A stretch of 64,000 nt of DNA from positions 5,220,001 through 5,284,000 of the forward strand of contig NC_044014.1 in NCBI RefSeq assembly GCF_900496995.4. Direction: 5' to 3'. The first letter of the stretch is position 1. The number at the start of each line of letters is the position of its first letter. The notes beneath the pieces are model-generated. The model was given only the letters and a program-made list of their open reading frames with translations. It ran no database searches and was not told the origin of the DNA. Shown here piece by piece: positions 12,917 to 26,400 of the stretch. Source of the stretch: Aquila chrysaetos chrysaetos. Lineage: Eukaryota; Chordata; Aves; Accipitriformes; Accipitridae. A program made the position numbers and the translations under genes.

Positions 12917-15874
12917 GACACACACGGAGGAAGAACAGTTTCAGAAAGATGTAAATCCAAATGATCTTGAAAGACAGAAGAATATATAAAAATGGTATTA
13001 CTGCCTATTGAGACTGTACATATTTTGATTTATATTTAAAAACATTTTATCAAAAAAAAAGTTACATTGTACATTGCATGTTCTTTTGAACATTAATATA
13101 CCAACAGGAATCAACATTTGAATGCTCTGATCTATGAAACAAGCTATTAGGAAACACACTGGTTAGTTCTAGTTACCTCAAGTATTAGACAGTTATTGCA
13201 CACGAACAGAATATTTTTAGAGGATCATAAATGCCAAGATTTCAAAGCAGCTTAATAATGTCTCTAGTATCAGATAATGAGAAATTCCCTCAATGCCGCT
13301 AAGCTAGACTTTGTTAATTATAGCAACTGATCTTACAACTGGCATATTTAACTGAAATAATGATTGTAAATCCTATTCGTTAGCCTGGAACTCTGGATTC
13401 ACTATGCATTGCTGTTTGACTGTCTCTGGTGTGGACTTGGAAAGAACTCTTGCATCCTCTCACCTGTGTGTACAATCAACCACAGTACGTAACTCTAGAC
13501 AGTCAAATCCAGAAGAGTAAGACTTCTAGCCATGTCCCCTCACGTGGACCTAGACCAAGGAGTCACACTTCAGAGAAGACAACTCCTTGCAAAATGCTCT
13601 GCAACGACTGTATTTCAATACAACATAAAATAACAAATTGTGTGAAAATTCTTTGGGAGTTGTACAATACATATTCATCTGCCCGTCAGCTCTCACTTGA
13701 TTTGTGCCTCTGCCAACAGTTTGCACAGTGATAATGTAACAGGTAAATATTTATGAAGTATTTGTGGTAGCTGTTAACCACTTTCACGTAATTCTCGTAG
13801 GAGAAGATCTATCATATTGGTACACTAATACATTTGGGGATTGAGGAAAAACATTTCTTCAGCTTTCATGTATCCAATAAGCAAGCTCAGGAAAGTCAAA
13901 CAGCTGCTTTCGAAGCAGACTGTGTTTCAAATCAAGCTTAGCTTGGTACGAAGAACTTGAAATGAAAGAACTCTCTCACCAAAAGGTTTCCAAATGGAAA
14001 CGCTTTAACGTGTTAATTAGAAAATTCTTTACATAGCAAAAGGCTCCCAATGAACAATTACTTCATATTTCACGTAAGCCTTTTCTAACACAATCTTTAT
14101 ACGGGGAAAAGAATATATGGAAGAAAGAACAACAGCACAGAAAACATCATATAAAATGTTGTATTTGAGTATTTCCCAAGTAGCAATTAAACCTTTCTGT
14201 TTCTGGAAAAGGCAGAGGAAATCTGCCTCAGACCTTCATCACAAACCAGAATAAAACTAAAGAAACCTGAAAGATGATACAGTTATGCTCTCCCAGTGCA
14301 AAAATTGCAAGACCTGGGAAAAATTTAAAATGACAGATTATTAGAGAACCATAACCTGATACACAAGATTAGCAATGCATCAAGTCAAATATCGAATTCA
14401 GGCACTTTTTAATACATTCTCAATACAGGTCTTTTCTTCTAACTGGGGAAGCCCAGATGCAACATTTAATACTGAAGATGCTGTTCCAGGGCAATAGACT
14501 AAATTGACTGGGCTGACTATGGGCATATAAAGGGAAAACTCAGTAATATAAATACATATTGAGTATAAAGCAGCTTTGAGTACTGTCATTAGCACAGAAA
14601 GCCTCACAGCATTCACAACGCCAGCTCTGCAGCCCTACACCTACTGGTGCGGCCAGCCACCATCAACAGTCCTGTGCCCACAGTGCCAAATGTAGAAATG
14701 CAATTTATGACAATCCATAAATGCTTGTCCCAAACAGAACAGGGGGTGGGGAGCGCAAGCAGCTCTTAACAGCTCCTGGACAACAGCACAGCACATCTTA
14801 TTGCTAAACCAGCATCTGCGTTTAGTGCAGCAATGGAATCAGACTTAAGGGGATAAAACAAGTTAACCCTTCCCAGAATCAGCGACCAGAATAGCTAATG
14901 CTCTCCACAGTGGTACGTGCCCTTTTAAAACAACAATGAAAGAAACTCAGTGGTTGTAATTAATTTGTGCACATATTCCTCCACAGAATTTTGTAGACAA
15001 AAATCAAATAAAATACATACATTTCTTTCAAAAGTCATTGTGTATAGAATACAGCATACCGAACTGAGAGATGTGAAATATTTACAGCTGTAACATTAGT
15101 TAAAGGCTTGACCTTGCTTTTCTGAGAAGAACTGTTGAGTAGCTGATGAGGCTTTTCAGGTTGTTTACTGGACTAAGGCATCCGAGTTCAGACTGTAGGA
15201 AATCACATTATTTTGATTTTTTCCTGATTACTTTTACAAATGGATACCTGACACAGTTCTACACAAAGAGACAGTCCTTTTACATAATCCTGGATATCCA
15301 GCCCTTAACAGTCCTTCAAAGAGCTCTGCACTTTCCTCCACAAAGCGTTTGCTTTTAGCGTTATATTAAGTCAGTTAAGTATTGCCACTCACTTCCTAGC
15401 CTCACGAAAACTACAGAAACCAAGCTAAGATAGTATCTCAAACTAGGAGACCTATTAAAAAGTATGAATCAAAACCTGATCTCTGCTGACACTCGTGTTA
15501 GCAAAGCAGGCTGAACTACAGCAGCTAGGGACTGCCTCACATTAGCACAACTCATCACACGTTGATTAACATTAACGCAAGCATTTTGTAGTATGGTTAT
15601 AATCATTTTAGACTCACAGATAGACTATGTTGAGCAGAACAACTGTAGTTAACTGTTGTGGTGTCTGTAGTCTTAATTCTAGTCTAACAATCTCCCCAGC
15701 CATTTCAATTCAGCTGAAAGAAAGCCTGCAAACAACCCAAAATGCATTAATAATAATAATAATAGTAATAATAATGCTAGAAGAAAACTTCAGAAATCAT
15801 CCAGTCCACCCTCCTACTCTTGTATTTTTGAAAATCTCAAAGCTGCTGATCAAAATGATACGGGAGGGGCTTTT

Positions 15875-15880
15875 TTTATT
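15875..15880 (-). terminator. Candidate ACADSB poly(A) signal
   Basis: AATAAA on the minus strand about 1.5 kb past the ACADSB stop. It is one of several possible signals on this side (another lies near 12602-12607), and no transcript evidence is available to choose between them. Confidence 0.22.
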
Positions 15881-17413
15881 GGCATAAGGATAATTACCAC
15901 ATTAATTCTTTGCCTATCAACAGACAAAGCGTGTATGTGGGGGGATTAATTCACTAAAGTAGTTACTTCCCTTTCAAGCTGACAGAAAGTCAGAAAACTT
16001 TTTAATAGTGCTTTTCCTCCTTGCTTGTTTCTGTGTATAAGGCACTGCAGTCTGCTTGTTTTACAAAATCATACTTGTTAAGTGTCATTTACCCTAGTTT
16101 TGCTGCAAAATCCTTTAGGAGTCTCAGACTGTCACAGTCTAAGCTCCACTCAAAGTGAATCATCAGTGACTAGCAAGCTTTAAAAATGAGATACTTCTAG
16201 GTCAGCCAAAACCAGAAAACCAATCCTTCCCTCCCCAAAACACTTGAAACAAATTGGCAATTACAGCAATTATAATGATTTTTCATATATTAAGCTTTCC
16301 ATCTCTTGATTCTTTGTTAATTAGTTCTCCAGCACTGAAGAGGTTTCTGCCGTAAATAAAATGTCTAATTTTAAAGTAAACAAAGAGGGATAAAAAAGCA
16401 AATACTTCTTAACCACCCCCCTTCTTTCTCTTAAAAGGAAAAAAAACTTTGCTAGGGAACCACTAACTTCCATGAGGGAGTTTTCTAGGCTGCAAATTAA
16501 CAGTCCCTCCCTAACTCCCAGGAAGGCTCTGAGGATTAAAGTTTATAAAATGCATTGAACATGGAAAGGCCACTGTGAGGTAGTATCACAGCATTCCTAT
16601 TACCTAGCTTATATCTCTGTCTTTTTGCAGAACTACTAGAGCTTTTTTAACGCCATTTCACAAAGATTTCAACTCAACCTTTTATGAAAGGAGAACTATA
16701 AATAACCTCTTAGATTAAAACCCTTAACAGCTGAGAAGGCTGGAAAGGGAGGTAGATAATATCCACCTTTCAGTACTACAAATTGGGGCTGGAAGGGCTT
16801 AATTACCAAGATATACTTAAGAACACACTAAGGGCTGCTATAAAAATTACTCCAATTACAGCAGCTCCACAGACATCGCTCCACCTGGGAGAGAGGAAAC
16901 CATCGCTTCTATCTCTTTCCACATACCTCTCCTGTACCCCATGCTAATAAAGGGCATCACGAACGAACAGCAGCTTCACGCCATGCAACAGTTCTGTTGC
17001 ACGTGTAAAGTCCTTTCTCCCAGGTGGCTTAACAGAACCTTTCACACCAGACAAGCCAAGGATTTGGCTTCTTTTGTTTTCACTTTGAAATCTCAAAGTG
17101 GAGATACACTGCTTGCATAACCTAAGGCAGCAAAAAAATTTCAGCCAATGGGTTGGCTTAGAAGTCTCTCAGGCAGAAGGAGATACTTTTAACCCACGAT
17201 TTGGATTTGAACATGGAATTCACGATTTCATATGAATTACACACTCACTGTCCTGAAATGGGGAATTCATGGTTTTCCTTATGATTTCATCTCTGATGAT
17301 GTATTCTTATTTATGATGTCATTAATGATTTTTATAATTACAAATAAATATGCAATTCACAATGAATGTTCAGGGAAATAATTTCTGCTAACAGTCAAGA
17401 AGTGCTTATGGTT

Positions 17414-17484
17414 TCAGTACTCCTGCGCTAAGCTTTTTGCAATGGTGCTCAACTGGATATTTGAAGTTCCTTCATATATTGTAC
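17414..17484 (-). CDS. ACADSB: ACADSB last coding exon
   Basis: 71 nt coding. It opens with the [16 protein letters not shown] motif; Glu415 of YEG corresponds to the human catalytic base Glu414. It ends AQEY then TGA at 17414-17416. Confidence 0.96.
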
Positions 17485-20400
17485 CTGAAATCAGAAGAAA
17501 ATAAATTAGAAGACTATAAAACCACAGTGAGTATATGAAGAGAGACCAAGATATTGTTCTAACAGTCCAGTCAGAACATTTACAATTATGAAGTGATGCT
17601 TTACTGAGCAAGTTCTAGAAACAGAATTATTTACATAAATGTTCATATTTTATTATCTGCAACAATTAAAATACTCTTCTGCTGGTACAATATAATGACA
17701 AGATGCTTTCCTGAAAAGCAATTCCTAAATAACCAACAAAAGTTAAGTATTTACAAATGCTATCAGCAATAAAAGTCAAAGGGTAATATTGTTAGAAATG
17801 TCAAACTGTTAGGCCCAAGAATTATACTAGTAAACAAGGAAGTCTTGAAACTAAAACTCCACATAGATTCAGATCTTAAAGCTGAAGAAAGTATTTTCAA
17901 TTTTTTTGAACTGGAATTTTCTTAACAGAATGGGACACAATGTGTGTCTCTGTATTTTATTGGTATCTAATTAAACATTTTAACTAGCCTTACATACACA
18001 GGTATTTACACCTAAAGATTTACCTTCTTATATCCAAGCCTTTGAATCAGTGTTGATTACAGTCTCACGGAAAAAAATATCTTAAAAAACTAGCAGGTCA
18101 GTCATCCCCAAACTTTAATACCACTAATGCTACAAGAAATACTTGTTAAGAAACTATTCACTCACCTATCTTGCAGTCACGATAGTACTTTTCTATTGGA
18201 TAATTTTTTGTGAATCCAACGCCACCCATCCATTCAATACATTTACTAGTTGTCAGTGTTGCAACCTATGAAAATAGTTTCAGAGTTACATTTTCAGGAT
18301 TAAACTTCATGCAGGTGGTAGTAAATTTTATTCTTTGTGGCTATTTAAAGTAAAAACAAAACAGTAATTAAAGCAGTTACTAGAAAAAGTGGGAAGAGGA
18401 AGGACTGATATTTTTGTATTCATCTTATTTATGCAAGTTATTTTAGAATAAAAATGACATTTTTCTAAATCAGAGGACATCAAGAATTCAATAACCATTA
18501 TTGCAACAGTTCACATGCTGCGCTATGAAAAAGACTAGCAGTGGTATGCAAGACAGCAATTAAACAGAGGCAGAAGCAATCCAGTTTTGAATCATATTGA
18601 GACCCACAGTTGTGACTGGCAGAGTTGAAACGGTCACAAATGAAGTCTCACCATGCCACTTCTTTAGCCACAAAAAGAGAATTCTGAGAAAATGCAATCT
18701 CTCTAGATGAGCGAAAATACTAATTCACTTTCTCTTTTAATGTTGTTGCTTGGTTTTCAAAATTTTATTTAGGTGAGTGAGCAGTTCATTCTTTAGTGGC
18801 CTACTTGACACTCCGTACACGGACTGAGAATGAGGAACAAGGTAAAAGTACACCCACAGATCTCACAGCAAAACATGAATTAAAAGTTATACATTCAGTA
18901 ACAGAAGAAACTTTTAAACAGCAGTGAAATAAATCCACTGAATAAAGAGACTGTAAGTTACCTCAGCAGTGTAGTATTTGGCCATGCTGGCCTCCTTTAT
19001 GAATGGCCTTCCTGTTTCTGCAAGACGGGCTGCGTTGTAGGTCAGCAACCTCGCTGCCTCCAACTGTGTGGCCACCTGAGCTATCTGATGTTGCATCCCC
19101 TGTAATAAGCACGCTGCAAGTCAGACAGAACCGGTACCTAGTACTCAACTGGAATTTCTAGCAAGAACCATTCTTTTCACCAAGGAACATACCTACACTC
19201 TAAAATAAAAATACAAAATCTAGATGGACTAGTAATTCTGCATGTCTCTGCATCTATGACATCGATGTTGGAAAACCTCTGGGCCACCAAAGTCCTTTTA
19301 CGAACTGCACTCCCATTTTCTCCTTCCTTCTTCTTGGATTCAGGAGTACTGGGGAACTTCTTGCCTGACTGGCTGGACAGGAGGATTCAACAGGAACCTA
19401 TTTGCACCCATGAATATCAAGGCAAATTTCAGCCAAATCTTAACATTCTCCTCAGCACTGCAGAGACACGCGTAGGTCAAACCTGTATTTTTATTTTGCG
19501 GCTGTCTATTGAGAACATTCATACATTAACAAGTCTAGTTCCCTGATGAGCTTAACCAAGAAAGACTTCAAAAAAGTAGCTCTTAAATAAAGTGGAGAAC
19601 TAGCAAGGTGACAACCACTTCTTCCCATATTCCATAGCCATGAGACAAGAGTTAGGATCAGCATTAAAGTATAGAGGACATGACTGATGAATGAATTCAA
19701 AGGGAAGGAAAAAGGTGATGGACCTGACATCTAAATGGTAGTAGGTATTACAAAAGAATAGGTTTATTTAAGGAGACCCAAACATGACGACTGAAAACGA
19801 ACATTTAGTAGCCTAACTTGGTCCTAAACCACAATGAAATCTTTCACCTTATTAGAACATTAACACTGCTCCCTAAAATTTGCAAAAATATAAATGCAGG
19901 TCAAAATAACAAAATGATTCAGCAATTATAAATTCCATTTCCCATTCAAAAGATGCAGTTCCAATAATTTCCTAAATATCTGTGGGTGCTTCCTAAAATT
20001 TGTATAAATTATGAGTAGTACTAATGTTCCTTCTCTTCAGCCGAGATGTAGGTTTCTTTTAACAAGAAAATGACTATAGTAATTACAATTATATATCTTC
20101 CTTATTAAACTATACATCATTTTTGCAACAAAGAGTCTTTTTCGTTTTAAGATACAGATATTATCACGGAAACTAAATGTCTTTGTATAACACAGGAAAT
20201 CTAATAATTCAATCAGTTTTCCTCATCTTTTTATAATTTCTAGTGTCTCCAGAAAAAGGCCTTCCCCTACACCTCATGAAAGGGTATAAAAACTGGAACA
20301 CATTCAACATACTGTGATATTAAAATCAGAAGAGAAAGCAGTTCCAGGTATCTTATTTTCAAAGGCAGTGAATATATTATCAAGTAAAAGGAGTTATGTT

Positions 20401-23400
20401 AATAATGTTTTGAAGTTTTAAATGATTTCTACGGTACTTGCAAAGGTACATAGCACTGAATTTATATATTTTACGTGGCAGATGAATGGTCATCCAAAAT
20501 TCTTCTGGAAAATTCTCAAATATTGAGAAGTAGAGACGTGACACAAGGTGGAGCACAAATTATGCAAATCAGATTACTCATTTTACTGACTTCACCTACT
20601 GTGGTAACTACTACTCTCTTGGAGGACACTTCCCATGTGTTCATTAACAAGTACCTGGAAATCGAATACGCTTTTCCCAAACTGGACTCTCTCCTTTGTA
20701 TAGGGAATTGTATGGTCGAAACACCCCTGTGCCAGTCCTAACATCTGTAAGAAATAAGACATATTGAGGCTAGTTAGGACAAAAAAAAACCCCAAATTTT
20801 GAGGAATAAGCCTATTCCATACTATTCCATTCCTGAAAGAAACTTTCTTACTAAAGGCAAAATATTTCTGAAAACACTATCACTAATTTTTGAACAGATG
20901 TTATAGGTCAAATATGGTTGCACAAATATTAAGTGTTTCTGGCAAAATTCTTAATTACACGGGAAAATTACTGTAAACTAAAGATCTATAGATCTACATT
21001 ATGCCATTAAAGGAAAAATAATTTGGATTATTATTCAAAGCTATTTTCATAATCAAAATAATTTCTCATTTTATAGAAGACACTAGACTGTCAGAATTAG
21101 CAATTTATTTCAGAAGTTGGAAAATTAGTATAGTGGAAGGAGAGATAACATTTGTTCCAGCATTTTTGAGAAAAAAACCCAACTCAACAGAACAATTTTA
21201 GAAGACCCATTGTCTCTTCACATGCACTCTTCACTTGGCAGCAAAGACAGCAAAACACAACTGTTATCTTGGAGGATAACATCTGGGAAAACTACATACA
21301 AACATTTACAAAGAAGTAACTCACATCTACACTAGTGTCTGATTTGTTAGCCTAAGGAAACATTATGAAATCTGGAAAGCAAACTAGTTTTACTTTTTTT
21401 TTTAACTACCAATTTTAAGAAGCATATTCCATTCCAAACAAGACAGTAAAGAAAGGACCCTGCCTTTCATATATCTTGGAATATATAGCTATTAGTAAAT
21501 AAGATCAGTTGGTTTCATTACATAACTACCATTCACCTGAACGCATTCTTTCTACCTAGTTTCTTTCCTAGGAAAAACAAAGATAGGAAATCAGATTAGG
21601 GGAAGCATCAGAGAAGTTAAAAAAAAAAGGGGGGGGGGGAGGAATGAATGGCATGAAGAACTATCAAAAAGCAAGGTAACAGTATATGGTAAAATTGGAA
21701 TCTCATAAAACTTTTCTAAGTCAAGATGGGATACTACAACGTGGCAGTCAGCTGTCATATCAAGCAGTTTAAAATATGTTTAATGATGTACAATAGTGTA
21801 TGGGTATTTTTGATAGACCCACATATTAAGCTGAAAGCCAAGGGCCCCAAGAAGGTAAAAACATGACTCTGACTGGGTTCAGACATCTACTCCTTAATCA
21901 TTTAAGGCTCTAGAAAAAAAGACACAATACACAGGAAAATGAGTATGTGGGAAAAGAACATAATACAGTCTGCTGCTAATCAGCTGTATTACCAGATTTG
22001 TTGCCTTCTCATATAAACTCATACAGACAAACCAAGTATATCAACTTCAGCACCTGTAGCAATATATGCAGCTACCTTGCACTAAAACTACCTGACACTG
22101 TTTTCACAGCCACAATTACATTTTATAAGATGTTCATTATCTTTTAAAACTATTACTACTGCAAAACTAAATCCAATCCTACAGGGCTTTAGAACTGCTG
22201 TTCTTGTCCACTCAAGTCCTTTTCTCTTCATTTGAAGGTGCCACGAAAGTAGTAACTAAGATATAACAACTACCTGACCTTACCTTTTAATTAGGTTATA
22301 ACTGTAACTTGGAGTAATTAAAAGTAAAATCCAGACCATGTATTTTACTGCCAGAGCCTCTATATTATTTATATCTATGGGAACAATGGGGCCCACAGCC
22401 CTAGTTTTTAAATGCCATATCAGATGAAGCTTAATCACAGATAATCTGTAGGAATGATGTAAAAGCCAACCCATTTAGCAGCATAGTATACTGCCATGTG
22501 GAAAGTCTAAACTTCATGAGGATGATTACTTCTGGTCTGTCTGCAAACTTGGGCAAAAGATAAGGGAGATTGGTACTATAAACATATTACACCCTATACA
22601 GCACAATTACATCCACAACAAAGTAGAAACAAAAAAAAGATTACTTTCAAAAGTAAATTAAAAATATAAAAACTTGTCATAAGTCATTTTATTATAGGGC
22701 TGAGCCTGATTTCCAGTGAAATCAGCAGCAATCTGAGATCCAAATTGAGTTTACAACAAAATACAACACTTTGAAATAACTCCAAGGTCAGCAAATATTT
22801 TCTCCTAAGATGCCATAAGGTGCAATTTTCAAACACAACAATGAACTAGGACACTTCTGCTATTAAAAAAACATATTTATTTTAAAAATAAGTTGACTTT
22901 TAAAAATAAGTTGTTGGGAAAACATCAGTTAGCATAAGGTCACATTTGGCAATCCCATACAATCACAGCTGGAAGTATTAATATTAAACATTTCAGTATG
23001 TTATATTTTCCAAACCTAGCTTTCTTTGTAAAATAAATTTGCATAATGGAAGATAAAAATGTTGATATATTTCAGTAGCAATAAGTTAACCACCAAAGAC
23101 AAACTAATTGCCATTTAATGTTTTCTAAATCTATTGGTTATGTCACTGAAGGAGAATTTTACCATTTACAGTTGTTTTAGTATTTTACTGTAACTTAGAT
23201 ACAGGAATAGTGACATCTAGTGGCAATTTAGTTTTTAATAAAGTATTTTCTAAAGTTTATTCTTATTAACTTTAAATATTTTGTAATGGTCAATCCAAAT
23301 TCAAAGTTATATACTGGTTGTATTCAGTATTAAACAAAATTACCCACCTGTGCAGCGATACCTATTCTGCCAGTATTTAGCATTCCAATTGCATACTTAT

Positions 23401-26400
23401 AGCCTTGTCCAACCTGTCCCAGGATATTGGTCTCAGGAACCTAAAGAATAAAACCACTCAATTATTCCTCTTCTATTCTGCTTTGCAACTGCTGGTATGG
23501 ATCACAGGTGAATCAATGTACATGTTTTATTTAATGTTCCTCATAAGTGAAGGCATAAAACATAAACCAGACATTTGATTCCTAGAATATCTGATTAGAA
23601 TATTTTCTGTTACATGTGATTATAAACTGATGATTTAGAAAAACTGTATCAAAATTTAAGAAACCCAACCCCCCCCCAAGACTTCTGTGAAAGAATAGGG
23701 AGGAAAAAGTTAAAATATGCCAAACAATCAGTATGTCTAAAGAAAAAAAATATACTAGGAATTTAGTTAACATTCTTTCCTTATATGTAGTCGAGTTCCA
23801 ATTATACACAAATTATGCTTCAATAGCTAAACAACTTACAATACCTTAACATTTTCAAATGTTACTGGGCAGGTAGAAGACGCTCTGATTCCAAGCTTGT
23901 CCTCCTTCTTCCCCACATGTAGTCCCTCTGTGTCACGATCTACTATGAAGCAAGTAATTCCCCTGTATCCCTAGGATGAATTAAAAAATAATCAAGAACT
24001 GGTTTTTATACTAATATCACCAAATGGTGGTCTAAATATCTCATTCCACTACTGAAATTATACACCTGCTTAATACTATACTACTACATAAAACACTGGC
24101 ACCATCATCTGTTCCCTCTATGTCTGCTAATTATGGCATAACAAAGGCCAGAGATACTTTCCTGTTAAAATATTCCACGTGGAAAACATAATCAGAACAA
24201 CATTAAAAGTTCTCTTGATAAGACAGGGGACTGGTATTACATAAACGAAACAGACAGGACTGTGGTGCCTGTCTATAATGGAAATCACTGGGAAAGCAAG
24301 TTATTGCTGTGCAGTGAAGCTACTGCTTGCTGTTGGAACGTATGTCACAGGCAAACAACGGACTGCAAGAAGACATCAGGTACCTTTAGAGTAAAGTTGT
24401 CAAATGAGTAATGGCTCTAAACCCATCTGTCAGATGATTCTATAGGATGCAAGATTTTACATAAGCTTAATTACTTCAGCTACTTTTCTCATGGAATGCT
24501 GCATATATACTCTTCCTTTTAAGGTCCTCCAAAGTAAGAGCACTGACTGATGAGACTGGCGTCACTGGGAACTGTGCGTGAATATTCAAAGTGCAGCAAA
24601 ATTGTTAAAATACTAACAGACCTAATCTAACACCCAGAATTGGTGCACACATTCTCCTTGTGATTCCAGTTTTCAGAACATTGGTACCACTGTCTCTTCA
24701 TTTTAGAGAGGCAGTGGGAATATAATTGAGTAGTCTGAAATCATTATGATTGTTATCAAAAAGCTCCAAGAGTTGATTTGGTATTCAGATAATGATCTGG
24801 ACAGGTCACTAAATAATGCAAGTGACAACACATAGATTGTATACCCAATCTAAATTCTGGCATCTCTTACATACAGGCTTACAATCTTCGTATCTTTGAC
24901 ACCTTAAACTAGATTCTTGAAGTACAGAACGGTGATTCCTGATAGCTGTCACTTTCTATTTTTCTCTCCATGTAATTCTTATTCCCAGTTCTCTCCTTTC
25001 CACCACTCATTCTTGCTCCCTCAGCATTTCCCCCAGCCAGAACCACAGTAGCGTCTCTTATGCAACATACTACAGACAAAATTGCGAGGTGTTTCTGGCC
25101 GTGTTTCCATCTCTTCCTGTCCCTAAAGTCCACAGCACCTCTTCTCACTATGCGGGTAACACTGAGAGGCAGGAAAAGTCCTGTGGTTCCTCTCAAAGAG
25201 TTGCCTCTTATTAGAGAGGAGGCTGCTGTTTCAATCTCACCTCAATGACAGCCCATCTCACCAAAGGAGAGCTGCTACTGCAGAGTGTACGTTTCAGTAC
25301 ACAGTTCTACACTGGTCTGTTCTCTCATTTAAACTGACGTCAACTGTTATTTAATCTTTGAGCAGCATTGACTTTTAATCTCCTTCTTGAATATTCAAAA
25401 GCAAATTTCTAACTTCAAGCAGACAAGGTATTATATATTTTTAAAATGTTACACTAATACAGAAGAAACAACTCCAGATTATATGGCAATGCACAGCAGT
25501 TAACAAATATAGAAACTGGCTTATCAAATATATTTTCATTTTATGTAGTACTCAAATCACCCACCAGCTTGTGAAGAGATGAATAAAAATTCAGAAAGTG
25601 ACACGGTGTTCAACTGTTTAATACAATGAAAGAAAAACCTCTCTTCTTATTTAGTCAAAACCTGAAATTTTAATTTTAAAAATAAATATCTTCAAGTTAA
25701 ATTTTTAAGAAAGAGATATTGGAAGAAGTTTAAAAAATAAATCAAAGTTCTAAACAATTTAGTTTTGTATTTGATTATTACCCTACCGTATTGGTATAGC
25801 ACATTTTAAAGCCTGCAGCTGACTTTTCTGAATCGACTACCTATACGCAAATTGGTGACAAAACTTGAAACATGCATATTCAGCTACATATTTTTTCACC
25901 TGAACATACTTTGCTGTTGTATTCTTGTTAGTTTTCCAGTGCATGTAGCCTAAGCTCTCTTTTGCCTTTCAACAACAGCAACTTGTCAGTTAAGTCAGAA
26001 GGGTTGGAAAGACTTAAGACTATCTGTTCTTCCGTTACTCAGAATAATAGAAATGCATGCTGTGCTCTCCATCTAAGCAATTATGATTCTGACATTTTTA
26101 TTTTCCCTGGTGGGAGGAATTTATTAAATTGCTCAGCAAGTTCTCAGTTTTTGTTGGGAAATATTTTTAAAGGTTTGCTGTCAGCTAGGAAAAGGTTCAA
26201 AGAATATTAACCTTTAACATCAGATTATTAATATAAAATCCATAGTTTCATACATCATCAGCTGTCACTGAAATGCATCTATTCTTTAGCAACTTACTAA
26301 GGATGGATCTGTATTTGCCATCACAAAGAAAACTCCTGCATGTTCTGCTAAGCTAATCCACATCTTTGAGCCATTGATAATATAGTAGTCTCCTTTCTTT

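Larger units (their letters stand above)
1..17413. other. Intergenic, HMX-side flank plus probable ACADSB 3' UTR
   Basis: No exon set, RNA gene or conserved protein is visible on either strand. The open frames here are short and look random; the longest, on the minus strand at 4575-5129, matches no family I know. The DNA is AT-rich with a few GC-richer patches (about 0.8-1.1, 4.75-5.1 and 7.4-7.7 kb). Known synteny in vertebrates puts HMX3/HMX2 beyond ACADSB on this side, so long-range developmental enhancers are expected; that is inference. The right end (below 17413) must contain the ACADSB 3' UTR, whose length I cannot fix. Sub-features are listed separately. Confidence 0.7.

Noticed and set aside
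20982-20995. 14-bp perfect palindrome AGATCTATAGATCT
   Set aside because: Short AT-rich palindromes like this are expected by chance in an intron of this size.
26000-26080. GGGTTGGAAAGACTTAAGAC stretch resembling a CR1 end
   Set aside because: Too diverged and lacks the terminal repeat units; not enough to call an element.
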